Source: Lytechinus variegatus
Lineage: Eukaryota; Echinodermata; Echinoidea; Temnopleuroida; Toxopneustidae
NCBI RefSeq assembly: GCF_018143015.1
Contig: NC_054756.1
Span: forward strand, 13,238,402 to 13,302,401
Direction: 5' to 3'
DNA length: 64,000 nucleotides
Part shown: piece after piece, positions 49,236-60,849 of the stretch
Layout of the letters: each line of letters begins with the position of its first letter
Position numbering within the stretch: the first letter of the stretch is position 1
The notes under the pieces: model-generated
Told to the model about the DNA's origin: nothing
What the model saw: the letters and a program-made list of their open reading frames with translations, nothing else
Database searches by the model: none
Translations under genes and position numbers: made by a program

Positions 49236-49402
49236 GGGCCGCAGAAGCAGGGTGGGGGGGGGGGTCTGGGGGCTCCCCACTTTTTCCCAAAGCATGTACA
49301 AAAATGTAAAATTGACCATACGATTGTGATTTTTTGCATGGTCAGCCCCCACCACTTTTGGCTCAGCCCCTCCCCCACAATTTAAAAACCGTTCCGCGGC
49401 CC
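49236..49402. mobile_element. Nested hAT-like MITE
   Basis: AGGGGCCGCAGAA at the left and the inverse AGGGGCCGCGGAACGG at the right, with ATATTG on both sides. The interior is G/C-rich with AGCCCC/GGGGCT inverted pairs. Inserted in the larger TA-flanked element. Confidence 0.55.
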
Positions 49403-49479
49403 CTATATTGTAACATATCTTCATAAGGGTTTTAGGTAGTATCATCTACAACTTGTTAGGTCTTATTAAAATTTGAAAA

Positions 49480-49545
49480 TGTTGGTGGCTACCCCGATTA
49501 TAGGCCCCTCCCCCATTTTTGAATTCTGGATCCACCCCTGATTTG
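49480..49545. repeat. Solo hAT-like terminus
   Basis: 'TTCTGGATCCACCCCTG' is the inverse of the common hAT end CAGGGGTGGATCCAG. No matching partner was located, so this is a fragment. Confidence 0.4.
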
Positions 49546-50976
49546 TCCATAAATTAAACTGATCATTAGATTTTGTTAGGAAAAGAATAGATTTATGCTG
49601 TATAAAGAGTATTCATTCTAAGTTTTCGAATGTCCTCACTCAACCATGAAAATGTTAAAAGTTCGGAAAGTGTGTGGTGATAAAAATGATGGATGATAAA
49701 AACAACAGCAATTAAAGTCACATTTGAAACCGAATTTGCCCCCAATATTCAACTAATAACCCTTTAAAATGAGTCTGTGACATTGAAAATAGCAATTTTC
49801 CCACTTTAATGCGTGCTCACTCATCCATGAACAAACAAATCGATTTCATTTTTGCACAGAATTCTGCCCATACGTTGATAAACATTACTGCCAAATGACA
49901 TTGCTAAAGACAGCCATGAAAAAAAGTTCCACCATATTTAATAAGGGCTAACTTATTCTTAAACATATGCACCCATAATGTACACAAGTCTATGAGAGAG
50001 GAAGTCAAAATTTTAACAAATATGAAATAAGGGTTTGTTTCATGGACGGTTTTTGTTACTTCTGCCAACAGTTATTTCATGAAACTTCGCACATGACTTC
50101 AGAGTAACACTATCCAAAAGGCGCGCACACCAAAATAACAATTCGATACGGCACAATGTGGGGCCAAGGCCTTGAACTTTCTTCCCATTTGCATAATTTT
50201 CGAATATTGTGTGCTCACTGATGCATTTAACTTCGGGATTTTCATAAAAGTCAAATCAAATGAACCATGCAAGGAGATTTGTGACAGATATCCATAGTTA
50301 CAAATTGCATTTTTTCCAATACCGTAAAGAAGAGCTAATCACATTCCACATGTTCATTCAAGCGTGAATGTTTAATTAAACGTCTTTGAATCATTGAAGC
50401 ATGTTAATTGCTCATGAACATAACGAAAAAATGATAAGAGATCGGTTTCAGTTACAAAAATGACACAATACTTGCCTATGATATTTGAAAATCGTATTTT
50501 TTGTTTTCAATAAATGTTCATTGAACCGTGAAACGATGAATATTGTTGAAGATACTCTTCCCAAAAATAATTGTCATCATATTCGATCATTTTTATTGAT
50601 AAAAATGTGTTAAAAATTCAATTATAGCAAATTAGGACTTGTGTTTATTCAACCGTGAAATTTACCCCAAAAAGTTGTATCGTCTTTTAGAAAGTACCTT
50701 TTACAAGCCTTCTGACTATTTTTCATGATGAGAATGTGGAATCAGTTCCTATAAAATGGAATCAAAGTCATGATATTTGGCTTGTGACTTTTGAAAAGTG
50801 ACGTTTTTGCCTTCCGACGGTGCTCACTGAAGCATGACGTAAAATACGTCCATAACATTTACTCAGAGGGTAGCTTATAAAATTACCTACACGCTCATGT
50901 AAAAATATATCACAAACTCGCATTGGTTCGGAAATTATTGATGTTTGTTCAAGGGGGACTTACTTTTTTTGTTGTG

Positions 50977-50979
<3 letters not shown>

Positions 50980-51013
<34 letters not shown>

Positions 51014-51035
51014 AAAGCTTTACATGTACAACAGC

Positions 51036-51068
<33 letters not shown>

Positions 51069-51070
51069 TA
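50980..51070. repeat. (TA)n and (GT)n microsatellites
   Basis: TATATATA and GTGTGTGT runs flank a short unique segment, immediately right of the 2.1-kb element. Confidence 0.95.
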
Positions 51071-51547
51071 GTAGGGACGGATCCAGGAGTCCAGAATTAC
51101 GGAATGAAAGGTTTTATTCAATGAAAAAAAAATTCACTTGGTCGTCACAACAATGTTGGGAGCCTTTTTTTCAGAAAAAAATATCAGGGAAATGTCTCAA
51201 TCCCCAAGCTGCTTCATATCAACCTAAAAGAGTTTCAAAAAGACTAAAAAGTAGAATGTGGACATGATAGAATAACCGTAATTCATATTGCCTAAAATAG
51301 TGATGTCAATGTTTCTAAATGCTTTGAACAATTCATTATGGTCCTTAACCTTACTTCAATAGTATTATTACCATTATTATTATCGTTTATTATTAGACGC
51401 ATGCGCAGCGGAATGGAGTAGGAGCGCCATTTTTGAGTTCTAGTCATGAAATTTTTATAATATGACTTTTATCGCCAGGAACCATTATTTGAGGTAAAGA
51501 TCGGTTTATTATATCAATATAACATTCGGTGTATCATCTGACGTATT

Positions 51548-52435
51548 TTGGAGGATTTTCTCCTCATGAAGAAAGGATACGATCTGAGAAGTAAATCCAG
51601 ACCCGGTCAACATCAACGCAATACCAATACCAGTGCGCGTGCTAGTGCATCGAACCAACGCCCACTTCAGGTAGACCAAACGGCGCCACGTAAGCACATG
51701 AATGCCGACAAGGTGCCAGCTATGGAGGCATCGATCGCGGATCTTCAAAAATCATTCTCCGAGTTCTCTAGTCGGGTATGTGCTAAACTTGATATCATTC
51801 ATACAGACCTGTCTTCAATAAAGAAAAAAGTATCGGATTTAGAAGCGGCTGCTGAGGATAATTCGGTACGAATGCTGAATCTGGAGAAAGAAAAACTGCC
51901 TCAGTTGGAAAAAAAGTTACAAGATGAGATCGACTCTCTAAAGGAAAAGCTACTACTTTCCGAAATATATCAAAGGAAATCAAATCTCTTGTTTTATGGG
52001 TTGGAAAGAAAAGAAAATGAAAATGTTATGAATGTTCTTCGTGATGCATTTATTTCGCTTGGTTTGAGTGACGAGGAAGCACAGTCCGTATCCTTGATCA
52101 ATGCTCACCGTCTCCCATCAACTCGTAGAGCAACCAACACCAACGCACCAGAGCTTATCATCGCCAAGTTTGTTTACATGGCCCAAAGGAATCGGTTGCT
52201 ATCTGCATTTGAAAGGAGGCCACAACGTCCAGGAAATGATCAACCCCAAGCAAGAATCAGTGTTCGCACCGACTTACCCCCAGTGTTGAAAGCTGAGAGA
52301 GGAATTCTGGCTGCAAAAGCGTACAAATTCAGGAAAGAAAACAACCTTTCAACCAAAATAGTTGTTGCCGGCACAAAAGTTATCCTGTACACCAAATCAA
52401 AAGAATCAACAGAATGGAAGCGTTACCAAGAATAA
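51548..52435 (+). CDS. Intact LINE ORF1 protein, 295 aa (coiled coil, RRM-like, C-terminal domain)
   Basis: An uninterrupted frame resembling LINE ORF1 nucleic-acid-binding chaperones, which coat the element RNA. A basic, disordered N-terminus (residues about 1-58) is followed by a heptad-rich coiled coil (about 59-140, 'IKKKVSDLEAAAEDNSVRML'), an RRM-like region starting 'RKSNLLFYGLERKENENVMN' (about 143-222), and a C-terminal domain with 'KAERGILAAKAYKFRKENNL' (about 254-273) and 'KVILYTKSKE'. The start could be the first Met or 'MKKGYDLRSK' six codons later. No RT follows directly; the nearest intact ORF2 on the same strand begins 3.3 kb downstream. Host-domesticated use cannot be excluded because the frame is intact. 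Confidence 0.8.
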   Translation: MEDFLLMKKGYDLRSKSRPGQHQRNTNTSARASASNQRPLQVDQTAPRKHMNADKVPAMEASIADLQKSFSEFSSRVCAKLDIIHTDLSSIKKKVSDLEAAAEDNSVRMLNLEKEKLPQLEKKLQDEIDSLKEKLLLSEIYQRKSNLLFYGLERKENENVMNVLRDAFISLGLSDEEAQSVSLINAHRLPSTRRATNTNAPELIIAKFVYMAQRNRLLSAFERRPQRPGNDQPQARISVRTDLPPVLKAERGILAAKAYKFRKENNLSTKIVVAGTKVILYTKSKESTEWKRYQE

Positions 52436-52839
52436 AGGAGTAAGAACCCAAGATTATTCTTGTTGCCCTAATACTAGAGCAAAGTTGTCTCAAAATAAAA
52501 ATAATAATATAATGATAAGCACAAACAATTTTTCCGGAATGTTCTTCAAATTCTAATAACTCATATCCTATGTAAAATCAAACGCCTTAGTTGGATCAAA
52601 GCTCACCAACACGGTCATAGGCCTACAGACTTTAAACACAGGTGTATGCTGTTTGAATTGCTTACAAGAAACTAACCTTGTGTTAGTGTCTCTACCAAAA
52701 ATCTGTAATATCGAATTCTTATAGGCCTGATAATCAGACAAGTATTATAATCCATATTTTGACATAAACATTGTTTCCAAATCGTTTAGTAAACGAAACA
52801 CATTTTAATATTCATACAGCTATAATGTTAAGGTTGAAA

Positions 52840-54440
52840 TTTATAAGCGAAACAACAACATCCAAATCTTCATAAGTCCTTCACCTAAAGCAAATAAAAA
52901 AAAATCTCTACAATGATAAGTAAATAAAAAATATATATTGTGAGATGCATTCGCCAAAATGTGAGGACTTGTACTATGTGAATCTTTTATTTGAAATCTG
53001 TCAATTTCTACAGAGATTGCTAAATATAATATCTTCACACCTTACTATGCACTTATTATGATATCAGCCAAATTCAGCCAAATGTGCAGATATTATGTGG
53101 TTTTGTTGTTTGGGGAAAGGAAAAATATTAATGTCACAATTCATATAGATTGTATAATGAAAGAATAAAACATTTTGTATTAACAAATCAATTTGAATGA
53201 ATTGGAGATACAGTGTGTATTTCATCTAACTACATATGAATTTGCACGCGGTTGTATATAGCTTGCTCAAATACATCCGAGTAGGGATCTATCTTTAACT
53301 TGAATAGTGACGATTTATGCAGATGTTAAACTCAAGACTATTATAAGTATACAAATGTTTCACGAAATGTGAAATATATATAATCATAAAATACATTTAA
53401 TTCAATGTGGAACTTCTGTTTCAAATGTGACAACTATTGCAGATATTGTCATCAAAGCATATACTAATCATATCTCACTATATGTTATCAGATCCATTCA
53501 GTCAAAAGTTGAAAATATTTGGTTGTGTTTTGTTCGAGGAAATTATTAAATAAATTATTTTGTAAACAACCAAATCTGAATAATTTGACAATATATCGTG
53601 AGACTCATAGATGTGAATGTTTACACGCGGTTGTATTTTATTAAAATACATTCGATTCATTAGCAATCTTTTACTTGGAATGTAACGACTCTGTAGACAC
53701 TTTTTTTTTCAATCATAACTAAAAAATAAATGTGTCTTTTTTGTATCAAATATATCTAGCTCTAGTTAAATCTTTTACTTATATGAGATCGGACTGCAAA
53801 AGTTGTTAAACATTGGACTATCATTAGTATACAAACCATATATACAGTGAGATGCATTTGCCAAACGTGAGATATGAGGTAATATTTTATCCAAACATAT
53901 ATAATTCTATGTGGATTTAATATTTGAAATTTGTCATTTTCTGCAGATATTTTTATTAACATAAGATTATCATCAATATACAAAGTATATTTCAATATAC
54001 ATTATTAGAGAGTCAATCAACAAACTGAAAATATGTGGTTGTGTTTTTGTTCGAGGGATAACAACTGCTTGTAAGTCTTTATAGAGCTTCAGTTAAATGC
54101 GTTAATTTCTAGATTATCTAGAAGGAAAATATTGAATATATTATATTGTCTTTGTAAACACCACAATTAAATTTCAATATATCATGAGATTCATTTTAAT
54201 AGCTAGTTGTGAAAGTGTACACTAAATCTAGCTCTATGTGAATCTTTCTTTTTTTATATACTGGAGATGCGAAATGTCTGCAGATATTGTTAAAGATGTG
54301 ACTACCATTAGTATACTTCACATATTTCATCACATATTGTGAGACTCTAATATGTGGATGTATTTTGTGGATCTAATTTTTTTTTTTTTTTATTGCTGTG
54401 TAGCTAGAATGTGAAGGTGCACACGCGAATGTAGTTTATT
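52840..54440. repeat. Degenerate tandem array, period about 400-510 bp
   Basis: Blocks recur in similar order: 'TGCAGATATTGTTAAA' with 'ACTATCATTAGTATACAAA' (about 53316, 53800 and 54275), 'TGTGAGATGCATT.GCCAAA' (52938, 53852), 'ACACGCGGTTGTATTTTATT' (53244, 53620, 54420), and 'GGTTGTGTTTTGTTCGAGG' (53521, 54033). About three and a half units, strongly diverged and AT-rich, with no open frame. Confidence 0.65.
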
Positions 54441-55199
54441 CACCGTGAGCTGATATCAATTGGAAGGCTCGATTTGTCATTTTATTATATCTTGTTTTTG
54501 GCGCCTCAAGTGAAAAATTAGACTAAATCGATAAACATAGGGAAGGGAAAACAAATGTTTTATGTAATCAACTTCCTGATTGCTGCAATTCACTATATGA
54601 GTGAGTTTAGGGACACCTCATTGCTTTGTTTCCGAGAAATATCAACTGTGCCTATGGCGGTTTACTGGACCGTACCTTTATACCTTTCTTGCTATCTCGG
54701 TGGCCATGTGACGTGACGGGGTGTTCCATTGTTATTAATCGGTGAATAAACTCATCACGTTGTCCATGCATTACCCGTTGCCAGGTCAGGGCAGTTTTTA
54801 TAATCATTTGATCGTCCAGACATTTATTGACAAGTGAAATTTTCCCTTCCTTGCATCCACCAGCTTTTGCTGAATCAACCTGTATGCAGCCATTATGTGT
54901 ATAGGCCCTATGCAACCATGCATTATGTGATTATACCACGCATATCCATTGTGGCACCACCCTTTGGTTGTACATGACATTATGTGCTAATTTATCATCA
55001 TTTTCACGAACTATTCTTCTTTCAGAGGTCATGAATCAATTTTGAAATTTTGAGAAACTTGTGTTTAATTTCTAGCTTTTAGAATTTACTTTTTTTATTT
55101 TGAATACCAACACAAGTGATCGATCATGAAAAATAAAAGACTCTGAAATTTAACGAGATATTTAACAATTTGCATCTCATTAGAAATTAACAAATTAAA

Positions 55200-55711
55200 A
55201 TTTTTCTTTGATTCTGGATTGACTCAGACCTCTGAGACACTTCGTGATGCCGAGGCCCAATTATATCAATATATATAAATGTATATTTTTTCGATAGGAT
55301 CGAAACCTTTATTTTGTATCCTTATATTATTACAGTGCCACTGACATTTCGTGTTTAAAAGGTTCCTTCATATACAAATCATGGCTTAGACACTCAGAAA
55401 TAAGAGTGTTCATTACATTTCGATTATGAATATTCATCAGATTCCGGTTGTAGGATTTGAATTCTCCAATCATCAACTCCATCATCATTGTCATCATTGT
55501 CATCATTTTCATCATCATCACCATCATCATCATAATCACCAACAGCAAATTCTATTTCACATTCATCCATTTCTAGTTTTTTTAAACTTCATCCTCTCTT
55601 CATCTCATCACCATCTTGCTGTCACGACACAGAAAATTTACACACAAATCACATGTCATACCAATAATCTTAAGTTTTTGGTAATATTAAATATTCCTCC
55701 TGAGTAATGAC
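55200..55711 (+). mobile_element. Probable 5' UTR of the intact LINE
   Basis: Sequence upstream of ORF2 containing a CAT-rich block (55470-55545) whose one open frame gives a His-rich peptide, taken as low complexity. The 5' end of the element is not defined. ORF1 is not found in this part. Confidence 0.35.
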
Positions 55712-58648
55712 ATGGACATTTTTTCTATTTTCAATACAAACAATATATCATCTGATAATAACTATTACTCAACTGAAGATTTTACTTCTAGATTTAGAGA
55801 CATGGAACATAAATTCAGTTTGCTTCATATTAATGCTCGAAGTTTGAACAAAAATTTTGAGTCATTGGAATCATTACTTTTCACTTTAAACAATTTCAAA
55901 TTTTCCATTATTGGTGTCACGGAAACATGGCTTCACAATACTTCACCTAACATATTCAGTTTGCAAAACTATAATCTCATTAGGCGTGACCGGGAAGAAC
56001 AAAGAGGAGGAGGTGTAGCATTTTACATCAGTGAACATTTACAATTCAAAGTAAGGAAAGAATTATCATTAAAACAGAGTGAAACTTTATTCATAGAAAT
56101 CACGAAGCCAAAAAGCAAAAATATAATTATTGGATTGATTTATAGACCCCCTCATGATAAAGTAAATTTATTTTGTGAAGACCTTGAAACATGCCTTCAT
56201 ACTATTAGAAAAGAAGAGAAACAAATATATTTAATGGGAGATTTTAACATCAACCTGTTATCCCAAAATAATGAACACGATTTATTCCTACACACAATGC
56301 ATTCATTTGGCTATTATCCCCATATAGATAAACCGACCAGAATTGATAACCATTCATCAACACTTATCGACAACATTTTTTCAAATATGTTAAACAGAGA
56401 TATTACCAGCGGATTGTTAATATCTGATATATCGGATCATTTGCCGGTTTTTTCATTTTGCGATAACGATATTCCAAAAGAAAAAATACTCAAATCGACA
56501 ATGTATAGAAATGAATCTCAAAATAACATTGAATCGTTTAAAAGGGATCTTGCAATTGAAGAATGGTTGGATGTATTTCATGAGTCTAATCCAAACATTG
56601 CTTACACAAATTTTAACAATAAATTGCAGACATTTTACGAGAAAAATTTTCCCCTGACATCACAGGTCAAAAGAAACAAGGCAAAAATGCCATGGATTTC
56701 TCAAGGAATTTTAAGATCCATACGTACCCGAAATAAACTTTACAAGGCATTTTTAAAGAACCCTTCTATTCAAAACAAAAATAAATACAAAACTTATAGA
56801 AATAGACTAACCAATACAATTCGAGCTTCTCGCAAATTATATTATTCCGAGAAGCTTTACAAAGTCAAATCAAACATGAAAGCAACATGGGAGATTATAA
56901 ATGATTTGATTGGTAAGAAACCCAAAACATTACCCAAAGATAATTTCACAGCTCATAATCTTGCAATAAATTCAGAAGATGTAGCTGATACCTTTAATTC
57001 TTTTTTTGTTAACTTAGGACCCTCCTTGGCAAACAAACTTGACAGAACTGATGAAAATTTTGGAAAATTTCTTCCCACACCCATTAACTCTTCTTTATTC
57101 TTTAACCCAACAAATGTTCAGGAATTAATTGAAATAACAAAAAATCTAAAATCAAGCAAATCACAGGGGATTGATAGAATTAGTACTTCCCTTCTTAAGC
57201 AGATCATACACTATATTGCCTCTCCTTTGTGTCATATTTTCAATCTCTCAATTAGCACTGGAATATGTCCTGATTCCCTAAAAATTGCAAAGATAAATCC
57301 TGTTTTTAAAAAAGACAATCCGCATGAAATAACAAATTACAGGCCTATTTCTATTCTTCCCAGCATTTCCAAAATATTAGAGAAGATTATTTACAATAGA
57401 CTTTATAAGTTTCTAGATACTTTTCATTTTCTAAATTCTAACCAATATGGATTCAGGAAAGGACATTCGACTGATCAGGCGTTAATACAAATATATGATA
57501 AAATTACAAATGCAATGGCAAATAAAGAACATATAATAGGCGTATTCATGGACTTAAGCAAAGCCTTTGACACTCTTGACCACCAGATATTACTTACAAA
57601 ACTTGAAAATTATGGAATTCGCGGAATTACACTATCTTGGTTTAAGAGTTATTTGTCCAATAGAAAACAATATGTAATTCACAATAATATTTCTTCTGAT
57701 TTTCAGTTAATACAATGCGGAGTTCCACAAGGATCAATCCTAGGCCCCTTGCTCTTTTTAATATATATTAATGATTTGACTTCTGTAACACCTTTATTAT
57801 CATTTGTATTATTTGCAGATGACACCAACATTTTTTGTTCACATAATAGCTTAAAAACTTTAGTAGATATAATTAACCGTGAGTTACCAAAACTATCTTT
57901 GTGGTTTAAGTGTAATAAGCTTTCACTCAATATAGACAAAACAAACTTTATATATTTCAAGCATACAAACTTACATGGTAACGAATTTCCTTATAATATA
58001 AACATAGACAATATTCCTCTCAAAAGGAAAAGAGAAACAAAGTTTTTAGGTGTCACAATAGATGAAAATTTAAATTGGAATGAACATGTACGTTGTATAA
58101 CTACTAGTATTTCTAGAAACGTTGGTATACTTTACAAAATGAAGAATATAATTCCACATACAACTCTTGTCATACTATACAATTCATTAATATTGCCTTA
58201 TATATCGTATTGCAACATAGTTTGGGCAACATGTGCAAAAACTAAAATTAATACAATATACTTATTACAGAAAAAAGCAATTCGAATCTGTACTGATTCT
58301 CAATATTTATCACACACAAATCCATTATTTCATAAACTAAAGACTCTAACAGTATTTGACATAAATACTCTTCAAAGCTTACTACTTATGTTTAAGTACG
58401 TAAATAACATGCTCCCACCGTCATTCCACAATTTTTATACTCTGAATACATCTATTCATTCATACCCTACCCGTAACTCTTCAAATTTCCATTTAATTAA
58501 CCCCAAATTGCTTATTGCGCAGAGATCCATAAGACACCATGGTCCAGATTTGTGGAACTCTCTACCAGAGCCTGTCAAACAATGTTCGTCTCTTCACTCA
58601 TTTAAGGCAAACGTTAAATCTATGTTATTATCAGAATACTTGAAGTAA
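55712..58648 (+). CDS. Intact LINE ORF2: APE endonuclease and reverse transcriptase, 978 aa
   Basis: A full-length polyprotein of a CR1/L2/Jockey-group non-LTR retrotransposon. The endonuclease nicks target DNA and the RT primes on the nick. APE-type endonuclease, about residues 35-250: Asn in 'HINARSLN' (N41), 'VTETWL' (E71), 'RGGGVAFYI', 'YRPP', 'MGDFNINL' (176-179), and 'SDISDHLPVF' (241-243). RT, about 520-780: 'NYRPISILPSISKILEKIIY' (542), 'NQYGFRKGHSTDQA', 'FMDLSKAFDTLDH' (D614), 'CGVPQGSILGPLLFLIYIND' (672), and the catalytic 'FADDTNIF' (701-708). The C-terminus has 'HHGPDLWNSLPEPVKQCSSL'. No stop or frameshift interrupts it, so a recent insertion is likely. A zinc-knuckle or RNase H domain was not seen. 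Confidence 0.95.
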   Translation: MDIFSIFNTNNISSDNNYYSTEDFTSRFRDMEHKFSLLHINARSLNKNFESLESLLFTLNNFKFSIIGVTETWLHNTSPNIFSLQNYNLIRRDREEQRGGGVAFYISEHLQFKVRKELSLKQSETLFIEITKPKSKNIIIGLIYRPPHDKVNLFCEDLETCLHTIRKEEKQIYLMGDFNINLLSQNNEHDLFLHTMHSFGYYPHIDKPTRIDNHSSTLIDNIFSNMLNRDITSGLLISDISDHLPVFSFCDNDIPKEKILKSTMYRNESQNNIESFKRDLAIEEWLDVFHESNPNIAYTNFNNKLQTFYEKNFPLTSQVKRNKAKMPWISQGILRSIRTRNKLYKAFLKNPSIQNKNKYKTYRNRLTNTIRASRKLYYSEKLYKVKSNMKATWEIINDLIGKKPKTLPKDNFTAHNLAINSEDVADTFNSFFVNLGPSLANKLDRTDENFGKFLPTPINSSLFFNPTNVQELIEITKNLKSSKSQGIDRISTSLLKQIIHYIASPLCHIFNLSISTGICPDSLKIAKINPVFKKDNPHEITNYRPISILPSISKILEKIIYNRLYKFLDTFHFLNSNQYGFRKGHSTDQALIQIYDKITNAMANKEHIIGVFMDLSKAFDTLDHQILLTKLENYGIRGITLSWFKSYLSNRKQYVIHNNISSDFQLIQCGVPQGSILGPLLFLIYINDLTSVTPLLSFVLFADDTNIFCSHNSLKTLVDIINRELPKLSLWFKCNKLSLNIDKTNFIYFKHTNLHGNEFPYNINIDNIPLKRKRETKFLGVTIDENLNWNEHVRCITTSISRNVGILYKMKNIIPHTTLVILYNSLILPYISYCNIVWATCAKTKINTIYLLQKKAIRICTDSQYLSHTNPLFHKLKTLTVFDINTLQSLLLMFKYVNNMLPPSFHNFYTLNTSIHSYPTRNSSNFHLINPKLLIAQRSIRHHGPDLWNSLPEPVKQCSSLHSFKANVKSMLLSEYLK

Positions 58649-59099
58649 AATTTCTGTGTCGTATCCTTTTTATCGTCAATTTATTCCTCCTTCGTTTTAG
58701 TCATTACTAATATCTTCATCTTGACCATCATCATCTCCATGGCCTTCATCATCATCATCATCATCAACATCATCATCATATCACCATCACCCTCAGCTAT
58801 TTGAAAGAATATGCCCATTCTGCTTTATCAATGTTATAAATGTATTAATTCAATTAGTATAAGTTTGGGATTGTCATTTTTTTTCAAGCAATCTGCTTAT
58901 GATGACAATCCTTCTCCTGCAAATTGTTAACATCATATAGTCAATCATTTTTGTCTGGAATTATCTTTTTAGTAATCTTTATTTACAATTTATGCCAAAA
59001 ATGCTAACATATTATGTTTATTATGTTATGAAAAATGTATTATACAAATGTTATGGATGCAGAAGAAAACAATAAATCAAATCAAATCAAATCAAATAT
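58649..59099 (+). mobile_element. 3' UTR and (AATCA)n tail of the intact LINE
   Basis: Starts with a CAT-rich block (58738-58792) that mirrors the one before ORF2 and ends with AACAATAAATCAAATCAAAT and further AATCA units at 59070-59097. A short tandem repeat tail instead of poly(A) is typical of CR1/L2-like LINEs. Confidence 0.8.
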
Positions 59100-59375
59100 T
59101 ATTATTATTTTCGTTGCTATTATTATTACAATAATAATAATTATTATCATTATACTTATCACCATCATCATCATCATTACTACCACCATCAATATCATCA
59201 TCATTATCATCACCACCACCACCGCCACCATCATTATCATCACCTTCATCTTCATCATTATCATCGCCTTCATTATCCTCCTCCTCCTCCTCATCATCAT
59301 CATCATCGTCATCGCCATTATCGGCTTAATATTCTTTATAAGTTTTATCATTCTTATTGGTATTATTATTTATTA
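59100..59375. repeat. (ATT/ATC)n low-complexity block
   Basis: About 270 bp of ATTATT, ATCATC, CACCAC and CTCCTC units directly after the LINE tail. Open frames here are artefacts. Confidence 0.95.
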
Positions 59376-60022
59376 TTGATCTCTATATTTAGACAGCCGG
59401 CCAGGTGATCGCACCTAAAAACTCCCGTCAACCAGATATCATCTACTAACTCCTATTCAGACTTGAGCATTGATAGAATAAGTCAATATTACATAATGTG
59501 CATATTTTCTCTAATCATACAATTTGCCAGATTCTTACATTTTTACATTTTTTTTATAGAAAACTGACATATTCATAATTTTTTGGAAATCATGTTTTAG
59601 ATTACTTCTGACATCTTTTTTCTTCTGAAAATGCATGTTATATGGGATATGTACGTGGATTATATTTTTCATCATTTTTTGTTCATCCGTCGCTTGCGTA
59701 CAGAATATTACATAACTTCGAAATGCATACTGAATTTCACGAATTTTGTCTCAAAGGATGTATATTGTAGGGGATAGATAAAGCCATTGGCCTATTGATA
59801 AATGATTTAGGCCGAGAAAACTTTTACCATCATATACATCGTTTCATCCCTTCCGCCCCCACCCCATTCATCCGAAGCAATTGTCCCTATATAAATCAAC
59901 CAGCACACACGGCAATCCAATTTTTCTGCCGGGGACACATCCATCTATAATTAGCCAATGTTTCTTCCCACCTCCATACCCATAACAAATCAATTTGTTA
60001 TATTTTATTCATGTTATTCTTA
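59376..60022. other. Intergenic, nothing recognised
   Basis: No exon, terminal repeat or RNA gene could be supported. Confidence 0.35.
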
Positions 60023-60804
60023 CAGGCATACTCCGGGCTGAAGATATCCATATCTAAATATAAATAGTAATATTCAAAAAGCGAAATGCTGAAGAATTGA
60101 TCGAAATCGGATAACAAATAACGAAGTTATTGAATTTTAAAGATTTGCATTATTCCGGTGAAACAGTTCTACACTGTTACAAAAAATAAACATGATTTTA
60201 CAGGGGAAAAAAGGATTTGTAGAAAGCAATAACATAATTATTCTGTAAATTCATAAAACAGGAAGTTTTCAGCAATTCAGCAGAGAAGGTCTGTTTAAAA
60301 AGGGAAAAGGGGGTGTTTTATTAAAGGAAATATGTAAGGTTACATACACCAAATACCGATGTCCTGTAATTTTACGCAATCTGGTAAGATTACAGATGTT
60401 CTCGAGACTCTGCTTCAGGAACTTCTTTTATTTTAAGGATAAGTTTTCTAACAGTGTAGGCATGTTTTGTTCTTTCATAAATATGTAAATGATGTGTCTC
60501 CATAATGCAGTAAAAATAACTAATGCACTTAATCAGTTGTCTGTCCAATTGTTTTTATTCTTGGGAGAACGTTTTTTGATGAAGCTTATTTCATATAATT
60601 AACTACAAAACAACAAGTGGGAATATGACATCAGCAGCCCACCTACTGAATATTCATGATTACATGCCCAGAACTGTTTCACCTGAATGATGCAACTCTA
60701 CAAAATTCAAATCCAGCGTTTTGCCCTTTGACTTTAATTTACTCTATCTATCAATACCCCATTACACCAACGCTACGAATGTCTTTAGCCTAGAGCATCC
60801 CTTT
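60023..60804. mobile_element. GGGCTGAAGAT-family MITE with nested insertion
   Basis: Left 'GGCATACTCCGGGCTGAAGA' and right 'GCCTAGAGCATCCCTTTGAG' match the ends of 22920-23509. The interior 'ATTGAATTTTAAAGATTTGC' and 'CCACCTACTGAATATTCATG' also match. Interrupted at 60172-60456. Confidence 0.8.
60172..60456 (-). mobile_element. CACTGTTAGAAAA MITE, copy 2 (nested), 285 bp
   Basis: The inverted counterpart of the copy at 19942-20225, flanked by TA (60170-60171 and 60457-60458). It shares 'CTGTAATTTTACGCAATCTG' and 'GTTCTCGAGACTCTGCTTCA' in the complementary sense. Confidence 0.85.
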
Positions 60805-60849
60805 GAGAGTGTTCATAATGCTGAAAATGATAAGATTGAAACAGAAAAA

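Larger units (their letters stand above)
48887..50976. mobile_element. 2.1-kb TA-flanked DNA transposon with internal motif array
   Basis: Termini CACAACAAAAAAAGTAAGTC at the left and its inverse at the right match for about 25 bp, and both insert in TA repeats. Inside, a CACTCAACCATGAA-like motif recurs about every 125-180 bp. No transposase frame. A hAT-like insertion lies at 49236-49402. Confidence 0.75.

Noticed and set aside
55426-55707. His-rich 93-residue frame before the LINE ORF2
   Set aside because: It follows a CAT-repeat block. The composition is explained by the repeat and there is no recognisable domain.
59035-59379. Ile- or Met-rich frames on both strands
   Set aside because: Artefacts of the (ATT/ATC)n low-complexity block.
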